Below, piece after piece: positions 35,335 through 46,070 of a stretch of DNA of 64,000 nucleotides; the stretch's first letter is position 1, and every line of letters starts with the position of its first letter. The notes under the pieces are model-generated. The model saw nothing but the letters and a program-made list of their open reading frames with translations. It was not told the origin of the DNA and ran no database searches. Location: positions 372,001-436,000 of the forward strand of contig NZ_ML133522.1 of assembly GCF_003985145.1 (NCBI RefSeq). The letters run 5' to 3'. The position numbers and the translations under genes were made by a program. This DNA comes from Rhizobium anhuiense. Lineage in GTDB: Bacteria > Pseudomonadota > Alphaproteobacteria > Rhizobiales > Rhizobiaceae.

Positions 35335-36435
35335 ATGCTGATCTGGCTTGTCGAACTGTCGGAATATTTCAAGTTTCTGAACCTGTTCAGATATATTACC
35401 TTCCGCACAGGGGCCGCTCTCTTCACCTCAGCGCTGATCGTCTTCCTGTTCGGACCGACGATCATCAACTCGCTGCGCATCCGGCAGGGCAAGGGCCAGC
35501 CGATCCGCGCCGACGGGCCGCAGACGCATTTCAAGAAGGCCGGCACGCCGACCATGGGCGGGCTGATGATCCTCGCCGGCATCGTCGGCGCGTCGCTGCT
35601 CTGGGCCGATCTTTCCAACGTCTACGTCGTCGCCACCTTGCTGGTGACGCTGGGCTTCGGTGCGATCGGCTTCTACGACGATTATCTGAAGGTCACGAAG
35701 CAGAGCCATATGGGCTTTTCCGGCAAGGCGCGCCTCGGCATCGAATTCGTCATTGCCGGCATCGCCGTCTATTTCATGATGCGCACCGCTCTTGCCTCGG
35801 GAATTGCCGGTTCGACCTTCGGCTCCTCGATCGCGTTTCCCTTCTTCAAGGACTTCATGATCAATATCGGCATCATGTTCGTCGTCTTCGGCGGTTTCGT
35901 CATCGTCGGCGCCGGTAATGCCGTCAACCTGACGGACGGCCTCGACGGGCTTGCCATCGTGCCTGTCATGATCGCCGCCGCCTCCTTCGGCGTCATCGCC
36001 TATCTCGCCGGCAACGTGGTGTTTGCCAACTACCTGCAGATCAATTTCGTGCCCGGCACCGGCGAGCTTGCCGTCGTGCTTGGCGCCGTCATCGGCGCCG
36101 GCCTCGGCTTTCTCTGGTTCAATGCGCCGCCGGCCGCCATCTTCATGGGTGACACCGGGTCGCTGGCGCTCGGCGGCACGATCGGCACCGTCGCCGTCGC
36201 CACCAAACACGAGATCGTCATGGCGATCATCGGCGGCCTTTTCGTCATCGAAACGCTTTCGGTCATCATCCAGGTGGGCTTCTTCAAGATGACCGGCCGG
36301 CGCGTCTTCCTGATGGCGCCGATCCATCATCACTTCGAGAAGAAAGGCTGGACCGAAAGCCAGGTGGTGATCCGCTTCTGGATCGTCGCCGTCGGCCTTG
36401 CCATGCTCGGCCTCTCGACGCTGAAGCTGCGGTGA
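35335..36435 (+). CDS. mraY: Phospho-N-acetylmuramoyl-pentapeptide-transferase
   Basis: A 366-residue polytopic membrane enzyme with ten predicted helices. It makes lipid I from UDP-MurNAc-pentapeptide and undecaprenyl phosphate. Signatures: [27 protein letters not shown] (the Asp-Asp metal region), [25 protein letters not shown] and the histidine cluster [19 protein letters not shown] precedes the ATG. murD begins 7 nt after its stop. Confidence 0.98.
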   Translation: MLIWLVELSEYFKFLNLFRYITFRTGAALFTSALIVFLFGPTIINSLRIRQGKGQPIRADGPQTHFKKAGTPTMGGLMILAGIVGASLLWADLSNVYVVATLLVTLGFGAIGFYDDYLKVTKQSHMGFSGKARLGIEFVIAGIAVYFMMRTALASGIAGSTFGSSIAFPFFKDFMINIGIMFVVFGGFVIVGAGNAVNLTDGLDGLAIVPVMIAAASFGVIAYLAGNVVFANYLQINFVPGTGELAVVLGAVIGAGLGFLWFNAPPAAIFMGDTGSLALGGTIGTVAVATKHEIVMAIIGGLFVIETLSVIIQVGFFKMTGRRVFLMAPIHHHFEKKGWTESQVVIRFWIVAVGLAMLGLSTLKLR

Positions 36436-36442
36436 GGCGGCG

Positions 36443-37855
36443 ATGATCCCGGTCACGACGTTCAAGGACAGGAAGGTCGCGCTCTTCGGGCTCGGCGGCT
36501 CCGGCTTTGCCACCGCCCGGGCTCTGATATCAGGCGGCGCCGATGTGACCGCCTGGGACGACAATCCCGACAGCGTCGCCAAGGCCGCGGCCGAAGGCAT
36601 CCGGACGGAAGACCTGCACACCATCGATTGGAGCCAGCAGGCGCTGTTCGTGCTGTCGCCCGGCGTGCCGCTCACCCATCCGAAGCCGCATTGGACCGTC
36701 GATCTTGCGCGCGCGGCGGGCGTCGATATCGTCGGCGATGTCGAGCTCTTCGTGCGCGAGCGCCGCGCCCATGCGCCCGATTGCCCCTTCATCGCCATAA
36801 CAGGCACCAACGGCAAGTCGACCACCACGGCGCTGATCGCCCATATCCTGAAATCATCAGGCTACGACACGCAGCTCGGCGGTAATATCGGCACGGCCGT
36901 GCTGACGCTCGATCCGCCGAAGACCGGGCGCTACTACGTCGTCGAATGCTCCTCCTACCAGATCGATCTGGCGCCGACGCTGAACCCTTCGGCCGGAATC
37001 CTGCTCAACCTGACGCCCGATCATCTCGACCGTCACGGCACGATGCAGCATTATGCCGATATCAAGGAACGGCTGGTCGCCGGCAGCGATGTCGCGATCG
37101 TCGGTGCCGACGACAGCCATTCTGTCTTGATCGCCGACCGCGTCGAGCGGGCGGGTGTCAAGGTGGTCCGCATTTCGCGCCGGAACGTGGTGGCTGACGG
37201 CATTTATGCCGAGGGCACGAGGCTCATCCAGGCCGCCGGCGGCGCCATGCTGCCTTTCGCCGATCTCGACGGCATCCAGACGCTGCGCGGCAGCCATAAT
37301 GCGCAGAATGCCGCCGCCGCCGTCGCCGCCTGCCTTGCCGTGGGAGTTTCCGCCGCCGACATCCGCGCCGGGCTCACCTCGTTTCCGGGACTGAAACACC
37401 GCATGCAGCCGGTCGGCCAGCGTGGCCGCGTCGTTTTCGTCAACGATTCCAAAGCCACCAATGCCGATGCCGCCGCACCCGCGCTCTCGAGCTACGATCG
37501 CATCTACTGGATCGCCGGCGGTCTGCCGAAGGCAGGTGGCATTACGACGCTTGCTCCCTATTTTCCACGCATCGCCAAGGCCTATCTGATTGGTGAGGCG
37601 GCGGCGGAATTCGCTGCGACGCTCGGCGAGGCCGTGCCTTACGAGATCTCGGGTACGCTGGAGCGCGCCGTCGCGCACGCTGCAGCCGATGCCGAGCGCG
37701 ACGAAAGCGGTGCTTCGGCCGTGATGTTATCCCCGGCTTGCGCAAGCTTCGATCAGTATAAGAATTTCGAAGTCAGGGGCGATGCCTTCGTCGGCCACGT
37801 GGCAGCGCTTGACGGGATTGCGATGCTGATCGGTCCGGCAACAGGAGAGAAATGA
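36443..37855 (+). CDS. murD: UDP-N-acetylmuramoylalanine--D-glutamate ligase
   Basis: This 470-residue Mur ligase adds D-Glu to UDP-MurNAc-L-Ala. It has [13 protein letters not shown] (N-terminal nucleotide-sugar domain), [14 protein letters not shown] (P-loop), [22 protein letters not shown] and [19 protein letters not shown] leads into the ATG. One base separates it from ftsW. Confidence 0.97.
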   Translation: MIPVTTFKDRKVALFGLGGSGFATARALISGGADVTAWDDNPDSVAKAAAEGIRTEDLHTIDWSQQALFVLSPGVPLTHPKPHWTVDLARAAGVDIVGDVELFVRERRAHAPDCPFIAITGTNGKSTTTALIAHILKSSGYDTQLGGNIGTAVLTLDPPKTGRYYVVECSSYQIDLAPTLNPSAGILLNLTPDHLDRHGTMQHYADIKERLVAGSDVAIVGADDSHSVLIADRVERAGVKVVRISRRNVVADGIYAEGTRLIQAAGGAMLPFADLDGIQTLRGSHNAQNAAAAVAACLAVGVSAADIRAGLTSFPGLKHRMQPVGQRGRVVFVNDSKATNADAAAPALSSYDRIYWIAGGLPKAGGITTLAPYFPRIAKAYLIGEAAAEFAATLGEAVPYEISGTLERAVAHAAADAERDESGASAVMLSPACASFDQYKNFEVRGDAFVGHVAALDGIAMLIGPATGEK

Positions 37856-37856
37856 C

Positions 37857-39011
37857 ATGGTAAGCCGTGCGGAGCGTGGGCCTCTGGCCGATTGGTTCTG
37901 GACCATCGACCGCTTCTTCCTGGCGATGTTCATCTTCCTGATGGGCATTGGTTTCATGCTGTCGTTCGCGGCTTCTCCAGCGGTTGCCGAGCGCATCGGG
38001 CTCGAACCCTTCCATTTCGTCAAGCGCCACGCAGCCTTCATGATCCCCTCGATCGCCGTCATGCTCGGGCTGTCGTTCCTGACGCCACGCCAGGTGCGGC
38101 GAACCGCGATCCTGATCCTGATCATCTCGATCGCCATGATGGTGCTGGTGCTGTTCGTCGGCCAGGAGGTCAAGGGCGGCAGGCGCTGGATCTGGATCGC
38201 TGGCCTTTCCATCCAGCCGTCGGAATTCATGAAGCCGGCCTTCGTCGTCGTCTGCGCCTGGCTGTTTGCCGAACATGCGCGCCAACCGGAAATCCCCGGC
38301 AATCTCTTCGCCATCATCCTGTTCGGCATCGTCGCCGCCCTTCTCATCGCGCAACCCGACCTCGGCCAGACCATCCTGACGACGGCCGTCTGGGGCGGGA
38401 TGTTCTTCATGGCCGGCATGCCGTGGATCTGGATCATGCTGCTCGGCATCGGGGGCGCCGGCGGCCTGCTCAGCGCCTATTACGTCTTCCCGCACGTCGC
38501 CGGCCGAATAGACAAGTTCATGACCGGCGAGGGGGACACGTTCCAGATCGATACCGCCCGCGAAGCGATCATCCGCGGCAGCTGGTTCGGCCAGGGACCG
38601 GGCGAAGGTATCGTCAAGCGCATCATCCCGGATGCCCATACCGACTTCATCTTCTCGGTCGCGGCCGAGGAGTTCGGCATCGTCTTCTGCATGGCGCTCG
38701 TTGCGCTGTTTACGGTGCTGGTCTTGCGCGGCCTCTCGCATGCCTATCGGGAGCGGAACGATTTCAACCGTTTCGCCGTCGCCGGCCTGGTGCTGCAGAT
38801 GGGCATCCAGTCGATCATCAATATCGGCGTCAATCTCGAACTGCTGCCGGCCAAGGGCATGACGCTGCCGCTGATTTCCTACGGCGGCTCGTCCATGGTG
38901 GCGATCTGCGTCACTGCCGGCTTCATTCTGGCGCTGACGCGCCATCGACCGGAAAAGCGTGCGCAGGACCGGAGCCTCTTCCGCGTCCCGCACGGCATGC
39001 CGGCGGAGTAG
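37857..39011 (+). CDS. ftsW: Peptidoglycan glycosyltransferase FtsW
   Basis: A 384-residue SEDS-family membrane protein with about ten helices. SEDS proteins polymerise lipid II into glycan strands, and FtsW works with FtsI at the septum. Family blocks include RWIWIAGLSIQPSEFMKPAFVV, QPDLGQTILTTAVW, GQGPGEGIVKRIIPDAHTDFIFSVAAEEFG and LPLISYGGSSMVAICVTAGF. The Asp in PDAHTDF region and the Glu in AAEEFG are as expected. murG follows after 6 nt. Confidence 0.97.
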   Translation: MVSRAERGPLADWFWTIDRFFLAMFIFLMGIGFMLSFAASPAVAERIGLEPFHFVKRHAAFMIPSIAVMLGLSFLTPRQVRRTAILILIISIAMMVLVLFVGQEVKGGRRWIWIAGLSIQPSEFMKPAFVVVCAWLFAEHARQPEIPGNLFAIILFGIVAALLIAQPDLGQTILTTAVWGGMFFMAGMPWIWIMLLGIGGAGGLLSAYYVFPHVAGRIDKFMTGEGDTFQIDTAREAIIRGSWFGQGPGEGIVKRIIPDAHTDFIFSVAAEEFGIVFCMALVALFTVLVLRGLSHAYRERNDFNRFAVAGLVLQMGIQSIINIGVNLELLPAKGMTLPLISYGGSSMVAICVTAGFILALTRHRPEKRAQDRSLFRVPHGMPAE

Positions 39012-39017
39012 AGGACT

Positions 39018-40142
39018 ATGAGCAAAGGCATCGTGCTGCTTGCCGCCGGGGGAACCGGCGGCCATGTATTCCCGGCTGAGGCGCTGGCCTTCAAGCTGAA
39101 GGAGCGCGGCTATTCGGTGCATCTCGTCACGGATAGCCGGGCCGAGCGTTACGCCGGCAAGTTCCCGGCCGAGGAAATCCATGTCGTGCCGTCGGCGACG
39201 ATCGGCTCGAAGAACCCGGTTGCCGTCGCCCGTTCGCTGTGGACGCTGTGGAGCGGCATGCGCGCGGCGAAGAAGCTGATCCAGCGGCTGCGGCCTGTGA
39301 TCGTCGTCGGTTTCGGCGGTTATCCCACCGTGCCGCCGCTGCTTGCCGCCACCCGGCTCGGCGTGCCCTCGATGATCCACGAGCAGAACGCCGTGATGGG
39401 CCGCGCCAACAAGGCCTTAGCAACCCGCGTGCAGGCCATCGCCGGCGGCTTTCTGCCCGAAGGCGGCGCCGCTTTCCCGGACAAGACGGTGACGACGGGC
39501 AATCCGGTCCGCCCGGCGATCATCGCCGCGGCCGAGGTACCTTACACGCCATCGCATCCCGGTGAGGCCTTCAACCTCGTCGTCTTCGGCGGCAGCCAGG
39601 GCGCGCAATATTTCTCCAAGGCGCTGCCGACGGCGATCAGCCTGCTCGACGATGCGCTTCGCGTGCGGCTGCGTATCACCCAGCAGGTGCGTCCCGAAGA
39701 TATGGAAATGGTCAGCGGCTGCGTCGCCAAGCTGGAGATGGGGGCCGATATCGCTCCCTTCTTCACCGACATGGCGGAACGGCTGGCGAAAGCGCATCTC
39801 GTCATCTGCCGTTCGGGCGCCTCGACGGTTTCGGAAATCTCGGTCATCGGCCGGCCGGCGGTGCTCGTGCCTTACCCGCATGCTCTCGATCACGATCAGG
39901 CGGCCAATGCCGCAGCACTCGCTGTGACCGGCGGGGCGAAGGTGATTGCCCAGTCGGAACTATCGCCGGAGAAAATCGCGGCGATCCTGACGGCTGTCAT
40001 GAACGATCCGGAAAAGCTTTCGCACATGGCAGCGGCGGCGAAACTCGCCGGCAAACCCGATGCCGCGAACTTGCTTGCCGACATGGTTGAGGCTATTGCC
40101 GCCGGACGGACAATTGCGGAATTCAAGAGGACACGCGCATGA
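39018..40142 (+). CDS. murG: UDP-N-acetylglucosamine--undecaprenyl-PP-MurNAc-pentapeptide GlcNAc transferase
   Basis: This 374-residue GT28 enzyme makes lipid II at the cytoplasmic face. [15 protein letters not shown] is the first G-loop; [40 protein letters not shown] and [12 protein letters not shown] are further MurG blocks. AGAGGACT precedes the ATG. Its stop overlaps the murC ATG by 4 bp. Confidence 0.97.
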   Translation: MSKGIVLLAAGGTGGHVFPAEALAFKLKERGYSVHLVTDSRAERYAGKFPAEEIHVVPSATIGSKNPVAVARSLWTLWSGMRAAKKLIQRLRPVIVVGFGGYPTVPPLLAATRLGVPSMIHEQNAVMGRANKALATRVQAIAGGFLPEGGAAFPDKTVTTGNPVRPAIIAAAEVPYTPSHPGEAFNLVVFGGSQGAQYFSKALPTAISLLDDALRVRLRITQQVRPEDMEMVSGCVAKLEMGADIAPFFTDMAERLAKAHLVICRSGASTVSEISVIGRPAVLVPYPHALDHDQAANAAALAVTGGAKVIAQSELSPEKIAAILTAVMNDPEKLSHMAAAAKLAGKPDAANLLADMVEAIAAGRTIAEFKRTRA

Positions 40143-41554
40143 AACTGCCAAAGGCGATCGGTCTCGTCCATTTCATCGGCATTGGCGGCATCGGCATGAG
40201 CGGCATTGCCGAGGTGCTGCACAATCTCGGCCACAAGGTGCAGGGATCGGACCAGGCCGACAGCGCCAATGTCCAGCGCCTGCGCGAGAAGGGCATCGAG
40301 GTGTCCGTCGGCCATCGGGCGGAAAACCTGGGTGACGCCGAAGTCGTCGTCGTCTCGACGGCGATCAAGAAGAGCAATCCGGAGCTCATCGCCGCGCGCG
40401 AAAAGCTGCTGCCGGTGGTGCGCCGCGCCGAAATGCTGGCAGAGCTCATGCGCTTCCGCAATGCGATCGCCATCGGCGGCACGCATGGCAAGACGACGAC
40501 CACCTCGCTGGTCGCGACGCTGCTCGAAGCCGGCGGGCTCGACCCGACCGTCATCAATGGCGGCATCATCAACGCCTACGGCACCAATGCCCGCATGGGC
40601 GAGGGCGAGTGGATGGTGGTCGAGGCCGATGAATCGGACGGCACCTTCCTGAAGCTTCCGGCCGATGTCGCCGTCATCACCAATATCGACCCGGAACATC
40701 TCGACCATTACGGCAATTTCGATGCGGTGCGCGCCGCCTTCCGGCAGTTCGTCGAGAATGTGCCGTTCTACGGTTTCGGCGTCATGTGCCTCGACCATCC
40801 GGAGGTGCAGTCGCTGGTCGGCCGCATCGAGGACCGCAAGATCATCACCTATGGCGAGAATCCGCAGGCCGACGTGCGCTTCACGAATGTGCGCATCGAC
40901 GGCACGCGCTCGATCTTCGACGTCGAAATCCGCCGCCGCCGCACCGGCCAGGTGATCGAGCTCAAGGGGCTGGTCATGCCGATGCCCGGCCGGCATAATA
41001 TTTCCAACGCCACGGCGGCGATTGCCGTTGCCAACCGGCTCGGCATATCGAGCGCCGATATCGCCAAGGGGCTTGCTTCCTTCGGCGGCGTCAAGCGGCG
41101 CTTCACGCTGACCGGCGAATGGAACGGAGTGCAGATCTTCGACGATTACGGCCACCATCCCGTCGAGATCAAGGCGGTGCTGCGCGCTGCCCGCGAAGCC
41201 TGCAAGGGGCGCATCATCGCGGTTCACCAGCCGCACCGTTATAGCCGTCTTGCCAGCCTCTTCGAGGAATTCGCCGCCTGCTTCAACGATGCCGACAGCA
41301 TCTTCCTCGCGCCTGTTTACGCAGCGGGTGAGGATCCGATCGAGGGTATCGATTCCGTGTCGCTGGTTTCGCGCATAAAATCTGGCGGCCATCGCGACGC
41401 CCGCTTTCTCACCTCGGCGGAACTTCTGCCTCAGATGGTCTCGGAGGTTGCAAAGCCTGGCGATTTCGTGGTTCTGTTGGGGGCTGGGAGCATCACATCC
41501 TGGGCAGCGGCGCTGCCCAAACAACTGGAAGGCCTTTCGGGAAAGTCCGTATGA
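40139..41554 (+). CDS. murC: UDP-N-acetylmuramate--L-alanine ligase
   Basis: A 471-residue ligase for the first amino acid of the stem peptide. [22 protein letters not shown] is the N-terminal Rossmann signature; [14 protein letters not shown] is the P-loop; [11 protein letters not shown] and [11 protein letters not shown], then [13 protein letters not shown] and HQPHRYSR are standard MurC blocks. ATGA overlaps join it to murG and murB, so the three are probably translated together. Confidence 0.98.
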   Translation: MKLPKAIGLVHFIGIGGIGMSGIAEVLHNLGHKVQGSDQADSANVQRLREKGIEVSVGHRAENLGDAEVVVVSTAIKKSNPELIAAREKLLPVVRRAEMLAELMRFRNAIAIGGTHGKTTTTSLVATLLEAGGLDPTVINGGIINAYGTNARMGEGEWMVVEADESDGTFLKLPADVAVITNIDPEHLDHYGNFDAVRAAFRQFVENVPFYGFGVMCLDHPEVQSLVGRIEDRKIITYGENPQADVRFTNVRIDGTRSIFDVEIRRRRTGQVIELKGLVMPMPGRHNISNATAAIAVANRLGISSADIAKGLASFGGVKRRFTLTGEWNGVQIFDDYGHHPVEIKAVLRAAREACKGRIIAVHQPHRYSRLASLFEEFAACFNDADSIFLAPVYAAGEDPIEGIDSVSLVSRIKSGGHRDARFLTSAELLPQMVSEVAKPGDFVVLLGAGSITSWAAALPKQLEGLSGKSV

Positions 41555-42525
41555 AACAGGTGAATGGGGAAAAGCTTCTCGCGTCTCTCGGAGACGGTGT
41601 AAAGGATATCCGCGGCCGTATCACGCCGGATGCCCCCATGGACCGCGTCACCTGGTTCAGGGCCGGCGGCCTGGCCGAACTGATGTTCCAGCCGCATGAC
41701 ATCGACGATCTCATCGCCTTCCTGAAAATATTGCCGGAAGAGGTGCCGCTGACTGTGGTCGGCGTCGGCTCCAACATCCTGGTTCGCGACGGCGGCATTC
41801 CCGGCGTCGTGCTGCGCCTGTCCGCCAAGGGGTTCGGCTTCGTCGAGCTTGCCGGCGAAAACCGCATCCTGGCCGGCGCCATCTGCCCTGATAAACATGT
41901 GGCGGCGATGGCAATGGATAACGGTATCGGCGGCTTCCATTTCTTCTACGGCATTCCGGGCAGCATCGGCGGCGCGGCGCGGATGAATGCCGGCGCCAAC
42001 GGCGTGGAAACGCGCGAGCGGCTGATCGAGGTCCATGCATTGGATCGCAAAGGCAACAAGCATGTGCTCAGCAATGCCGAGATGGGTTATTCCTATCGCC
42101 ATTCGACCGCATCCAGCGAGTTGATCTTCACCTCCGTGCTGTTCGAGGGCTATCCGGAAGAGCGGGCGCAGATTCGTGCCGAGATGGATGCTGTGCGCAA
42201 TCACCGCGAGACGGTGCAGCCGGTGCGCGAAAAGACCGGCGGCTCGACCTTCAAGAACCCGCCTGGCCATTCGGCCTGGAAGCTGATCGACGAGGCAGGC
42301 TGCCGCGGCCTCGTCATCGGCGGAGCGCAGATGTCGTCGCTTCACTGCAACTTCATGATCAATATGGGGCAGGCGACCGGCTACGATCTCGAATATCTCG
42401 GCGAACAGGTGCGCCGCGAAGTCTTCGAGAAAGAGGGCATCAAGCTCGAGTGGGAAATCAAACGCTTCGGCGTCTTCATGCCCGGCCGGGAAGTGCGCCC
42501 ATTCCAGGGTGTCACGAGCGAATAA
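41551..42525 (+). CDS. murB: UDP-N-acetylenolpyruvoylglucosamine reductase
   Basis: A 324-residue FAD enzyme that reduces UDP-GlcNAc-enolpyruvate to UDP-MurNAc with [67 protein letters not shown] and [20 protein letters not shown] are visible; the Ser of GGSTFKNP is the proton donor in the family. It ends the first dcw block: the next plus-strand cell-wall gene is ddl, 3.5 kb away. The convergent SDR gene begins 3 nt after its stop. Confidence 0.97.
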   Translation: MKQVNGEKLLASLGDGVKDIRGRITPDAPMDRVTWFRAGGLAELMFQPHDIDDLIAFLKILPEEVPLTVVGVGSNILVRDGGIPGVVLRLSAKGFGFVELAGENRILAGAICPDKHVAAMAMDNGIGGFHFFYGIPGSIGGAARMNAGANGVETRERLIEVHALDRKGNKHVLSNAEMGYSYRHSTASSELIFTSVLFEGYPEERAQIRAEMDAVRNHRETVQPVREKTGGSTFKNPPGHSAWKLIDEAGCRGLVIGGAQMSSLHCNFMINMGQATGYDLEYLGEQVRREVFEKEGIKLEWEIKRFGVFMPGREVRPFQGVTSE

Positions 42526-42528
42526 CGG

Positions 42529-43461
42529 TTAATTCACCGCAAGCTTCAGGCCCTCGCGCGGCGTGACGACGGGCGACCAGCCGAGCACGTCGCGGGCATG
42601 GGATATGTCGACCTGCAGGGAGCCGCAAAGACGCTGGTAGACGGCGCTCTTTCCCGTCACTCTCGCCCCCATCTGCAACAAGGCGGGAGGGAAGGGAAGC
42701 AGCATCGGCTTGACGCCCAAGCCTGCGGCAATTCCTTCGATAAGCCCCGGGGTCGACAGATCTTCCCCATCGCCTGCAAGAAAGGTCTGGCCGGCAGCGT
42801 CCGGATGCGTCATGCCCGTGACGATCAGATCGACGAGATTGGGAAGCGCGACCAATGTCCGGCGGTTCTTCAGCGAGGCGAAGGGGAGCGGTATCTTCTT
42901 CCGGACAAGTCCGACGAGCAGGGCGAAGTTGCCCCTGGCACCGGGCCCATAGACGAGCGGCGGTCGAATGACGACGATTTCGATGCCTGTTCGGGCGGAG
43001 ATTTCATGCAGCCCGATTTCGCATTCCAGCTTCGAAATACCATAGGGATCAACCGGCATCGGCGTGTCGTCGTGCCGGAAAGGCCGGTCGTTCTCTTCAC
43101 CATTGACCTTGATGCTGCTGATGAAGACGAGCCTTTTTACGCCCGCGCGGGCGGCTTGCTCGGCGAGATTCAGCGTGGCGGCAGTGTTGATTTGGCGGAA
43201 TTCCGTCAGAGGATCGGCCGCGCGGTCATCCATGATGTGAACGCGGGCAGCGAGATGGACAATGACATCGATACCGTCGAGAGCTGCCGTCCAGTCGGTT
43301 TCGCTGGTTATCTCGATGGGAAAATGCCGCACATCCGCCGGGAAGCTGGCGGCGGCCGAGCGGGTGGTTACCGCAAGCTCCCATATCCGCTCTTTATGCA
43401 GCCTTTCGACGAGGGGGCCACCGACAAAGCCGGCCGCGCCGGTAATGAGGCATCGCATCAT
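42529..43461 (-). CDS. NAD-dependent epimerase/dehydratase (extended SDR), WbpV-like
   Basis: A 310-residue extended short-chain dehydrogenase. The cofactor motif is ITGAAGFVGGPLVERL; the active-site serine segment is VFISSIKVNGE, followed by PYGISK holding the Tyr-x3-Lys pair. Such proteins act on nucleotide sugars. The SSIKVNGE and DPYGISKLE pattern recalls the WbpV/4-ketoreductase subgroup that makes 6-deoxy amino sugars for O-antigen, but the substrate is not certain. GGGGAA precedes the double ATG. It points against murB and is not part of the dcw operon. Confidence 0.8.
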   Translation of the reverse strand: MMRCLITGAAGFVGGPLVERLHKERIWELAVTTRSAAASFPADVRHFPIEITSETDWTAALDGIDVIVHLAARVHIMDDRAADPLTEFRQINTAATLNLAEQAARAGVKRLVFISSIKVNGEENDRPFRHDDTPMPVDPYGISKLECEIGLHEISARTGIEIVVIRPPLVYGPGARGNFALLVGLVRKKIPLPFASLKNRRTLVALPNLVDLIVTGMTHPDAAGQTFLAGDGEDLSTPGLIEGIAAGLGVKPMLLPFPPALLQMGARVTGKSAVYQRLCGSLQVDISHARDVLGWSPVVTPREGLKLAVN

Positions 43462-43520
43462 CTGTTCCCCGTTTTGCCGTGACTGCTCCGGTTAGCCTGA
43501 AGTGCCCACGGTATCAATAA

Positions 43521-43556
43521 AAAAGCCGCGACGGTGGCCGTCGCGGCTTTTCGTTG
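43521..43556 (-). terminator. Rho-independent terminator after the MHS transporter gene
   Basis: A 14-bp stem (43521-43534 and 43538-43551, AAAAGCCGCGACGG) with a TGG loop is followed by a T-run on the minus strand (complement of the A-run at 43518-43524). It ends the MFS transcript, 20 nt after its stop, and could also work in the plus direction. Confidence 0.85.
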
Positions 43557-43572
43557 ATTGGTTATCCGAGGC

Positions 43573-44886
43573 TCAGACTTCTTCGCGGCCCGACAGCAGG
43601 ATGCAGACCAGCGAGATCACAGCCGAGGCGGCAAGGTAGTAACCGACATAGTTCAGGCTGTAGTGGGTGGCGAGCCAGGTGGCGATATAGGGGGCGAGCG
43701 AGGCGCCGAAGATGCCACCGAGGTTGAAGGTCATCGAGGCGCCGGTGTAGCGCACCATGGTCGGGAAGGGCGCTGCAAGAGCCGCGCCGATCGGACCATA
43801 GGTGAAGCCCATCAAAGCGAGGCCGATGATCGAGCACAGGAAGGCGCCGGTCAGACCGCTGGTCAGCAGCGTCGCGTAGAAGAAGCCGAAGATTGCGATG
43901 GCAATCGTCGTCAGCGACAGAATGATGCGGCGCGAATAGAGGTCTGAAAGCCAGCCGGAAAGCGGGATCGTCAGGCCAAAGAAGACGACGCCGACAAGCT
44001 GGACGACCAGGAACTGCTCTCTGGTATAACCGAGCCCGCCCTTTTCCAAAGGTGTCGTGCCCCAGGAGAGCGTGAAGACCGTCATCAGGTAGAACAGCAC
44101 GAAGGTCGCCACGGCGATGAAGGTACCGAGGATCAGGCTGCGCAGATGGCCGCGGAAGACCACCTCGATCGGCACGGCGACGCGCTCGTGCTTTTCGACG
44201 GCTTTGCGGAACTCCGGCGTTTCGGCGATCTTCAGGCGGACATAGAGGCCGACAGCGACAAGGGCGAGGCTGGCGATGAAGGGAATGCGCCATCCGTAGT
44301 CGAGGAAATCCTCGTTGCTCATCGTTTCCGCCAGGATGAGGAAAAATCCGGAGGAAAGAATAAAGCCGATCGGCGCGCCGAGTTGCGGGAACATGGCGTA
44401 CCAGCTGCGCTTGCCGGGAGGAGCGTTTTCGGTGGCGAGCAGAACGGCGCCGCCCCATTCGCCGCCGAGGCCAAGCCCCTGGCCGAAGCGGCAAAGCGCC
44501 AGCAGCAAGGGTGCTGCGATGCCGATCGAATCATAGCCCGGCAGCATGCCGATCAGGACGGTCGAAAGCCCCATCGTCATCAGCGCGGCGACGAGCGTTG
44601 CTTTGCGGCCGATGCGGTCGCCGAAATGGCCGAAGACCACGGCACCGATGGGGCGGGCGAAGAAGGCTATCGAGAAGGTGACCAGCGACTGCAGCGTTGC
44701 GGCGTTCGAATCGCTTGCCGGGAAGAAGAGATGCGGGAAGACGAGGACGGCTGCCGTCGCGTAGACGTAGAAGTCGAAGAATTCGATGGTGGTGCCGACA
44801 AGGCTGGCGATGAGAACGCGAGCCGGAGAATTGACTTGCGCGCTGTTCGAGGCAGGTGTCGGCGATGCGGAGATCGCGTCTGTCAT
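43573..44886 (-). CDS. MFS transporter, metabolite:H+ symporter (MHS) family
   Basis: A 437-residue inner-membrane protein with 12 helices. The N-terminus, ASLVGTTIEFFDFYVYATAAVLVFPHLFF, and the loop FGHFGDRIGRKATLV are characteristic of MHS symporters (ShiA, ProP, KgtP relatives), which import shikimate, dicarboxylates, osmolytes or related acids. The solute is not readable. The ATG at 44886 has GGA six nt upstream; 44892 is the alternative. It is divergent from aqpZ and sits inside the gap in the dcw cluster. Confidence 0.9.
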   Translation of the reverse strand: MTDAISASPTPASNSAQVNSPARVLIASLVGTTIEFFDFYVYATAAVLVFPHLFFPASDSNAATLQSLVTFSIAFFARPIGAVVFGHFGDRIGRKATLVAALMTMGLSTVLIGMLPGYDSIGIAAPLLLALCRFGQGLGLGGEWGGAVLLATENAPPGKRSWYAMFPQLGAPIGFILSSGFFLILAETMSNEDFLDYGWRIPFIASLALVAVGLYVRLKIAETPEFRKAVEKHERVAVPIEVVFRGHLRSLILGTFIAVATFVLFYLMTVFTLSWGTTPLEKGGLGYTREQFLVVQLVGVVFFGLTIPLSGWLSDLYSRRIILSLTTIAIAIFGFFYATLLTSGLTGAFLCSIIGLALMGFTYGPIGAALAAPFPTMVRYTGASMTFNLGGIFGASLAPYIATWLATHYSLNYVGYYLAASAVISLVCILLSGREEV

Positions 44887-45111
44887 TTTCATTCCAATCA
44901 GTGTGTCTATGGAACGCCTTGGGAGGCCGGCGGGTCTTAACGCAATTTCAGATCTAAGAAAACGTCTCCTCGCGTCGCAAGCATCGCGTCTCGAACCTGC
45001 GGTTTCTCGCTCCTTGCGTGAAGCTTGCTGCGCGCATGCCGGCGCGCTTGACCGGAATCAAATTGTGGCTGAAGCATTATTAACCCTTTGGTTGAAATGG
45101 AGGAGGCGCGC

Positions 45112-45798
45112 ATGCAAAAGAGTCTTGTTGCCGAGTTTCTTGGCACATTCTGGCTGGTCTTCGGCGGATGCGGCAGCGCCGTGCTGGCAGCGGCCTTTCC
45201 CGAACTGGGGATCGGTTTTGTCGGCGTGGCCTTTGCGTTCGGCCTGACCGTGCTCACCATGGCCTATGCCGTGGGCGGCATTTCGGGCGGTCACTTCAAT
45301 CCCGCCGTTTCCCTCGGTCTGACGGTCGCCGGCCGGTTTCCCGCCGCGCGCCTGGTTCCCTATATCGTCGTCCAGGTTGTCGGCGCCGTCGCCGCGGCCG
45401 CAGTGCTCTATCTTATCGCCAGCGGCAAGGCGGGTTTCGAGCTCGGCGGTTTTGCCGCCAACGGTTATGGCGATCATTCTCCGGGCGGCTATTCAATGCT
45501 TTCGGCGCTGCTGATCGAAGTGCTGCTGACCATGTTCTTCCTGATCATCATCCTGGGATCGACCAGCAGCCGGGTGCCTGCCGGCTTCGCGCCAATTGCG
45601 ATCGGCCTCGGGCTGACGCTGATCCATCTCATTTCCATCCCGGTGACGAACACCTCGGTCAATCCGGCACGTTCCACCGGCCAGGCGCTTTTCGTCGGCG
45701 GCTGGGCGCTGCAACAGCTCTGGCTGTTCTGGATTGCGCCGCTTGCGGGTGGTGCGCTCGGCGGACTGGTGTGGAAATTCCTCGACGACGCCGACTGA
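45112..45798 (+). CDS. aqpZ: Aquaporin Z
   Basis: A 228-residue six-helix channel with both NPA boxes (63-65 in HFNPAVSLG and 184-186 in SVNPARSTG). Phe43, His172, Thr181 and Arg187 match the narrow ar/R filter of E. coli AqpZ, so it should pass water and exclude glycerol. GGAGGAGG 5 nt before the ATG at 45112 sets the start. A terminator follows, so it is probably independent of ddl downstream. Confidence 0.96.
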   Translation: MQKSLVAEFLGTFWLVFGGCGSAVLAAAFPELGIGFVGVAFAFGLTVLTMAYAVGGISGGHFNPAVSLGLTVAGRFPAARLVPYIVVQVVGAVAAAAVLYLIASGKAGFELGGFAANGYGDHSPGGYSMLSALLIEVLLTMFFLIIILGSTSSRVPAGFAPIAIGLGLTLIHLISIPVTNTSVNPARSTGQALFVGGWALQQLWLFWIAPLAGGALGGLVWKFLDDAD

Positions 45799-45825
45799 CT
45801 GCAAGATATCGAACTATCCCATTGA

Positions 45826-45854
45826 GCCCGCGTGGTTTTTCTGCGCGGGCTTTT
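45826..45854 (+). terminator. Rho-independent terminator after aqpZ
   Basis: GCCCGCG (45826-45832) pairs with CGCGGGC (45844-45850) around an 11-nt loop and is followed by TTTT. It separates aqpZ from the ddl promoter region. Confidence 0.75.
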
Positions 45855-45948
45855 CTCTTTCCGCGGATCGGCGGGCATCCTCGCTCGACATTTCCGAAGA
45901 GGTGAAAGTTAAAAAATGAAGGGCGCAGCAAGACGGAGTTAACGAAAG

Positions 45949-45964
45949 TAAACACTTCATTAAC
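45949..45964. promoter_or_regulatory. CtrA-like box upstream of ddl-ftsQAZ (weak)
   Basis: TAAA-N7-TTAAC lies about 105 bp before ddl, with TTAAC again at 45939-45943. One of the eight core bases differs from TTAA-N7-TTAA. CtrA control of ftsQA is known in Caulobacter; here it is only a suggestion. Confidence 0.25.
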
Positions 45965-46070
45965 CATAATGATGCTCTAATGCGTGCAGGTCGGACAAAG
46001 GCCTGAAACGGAGCAGACAGCTTCGCGCAAGCGTCGCTTTCGAGAATGGAAGTTATTTTTGGGGGTGTTG

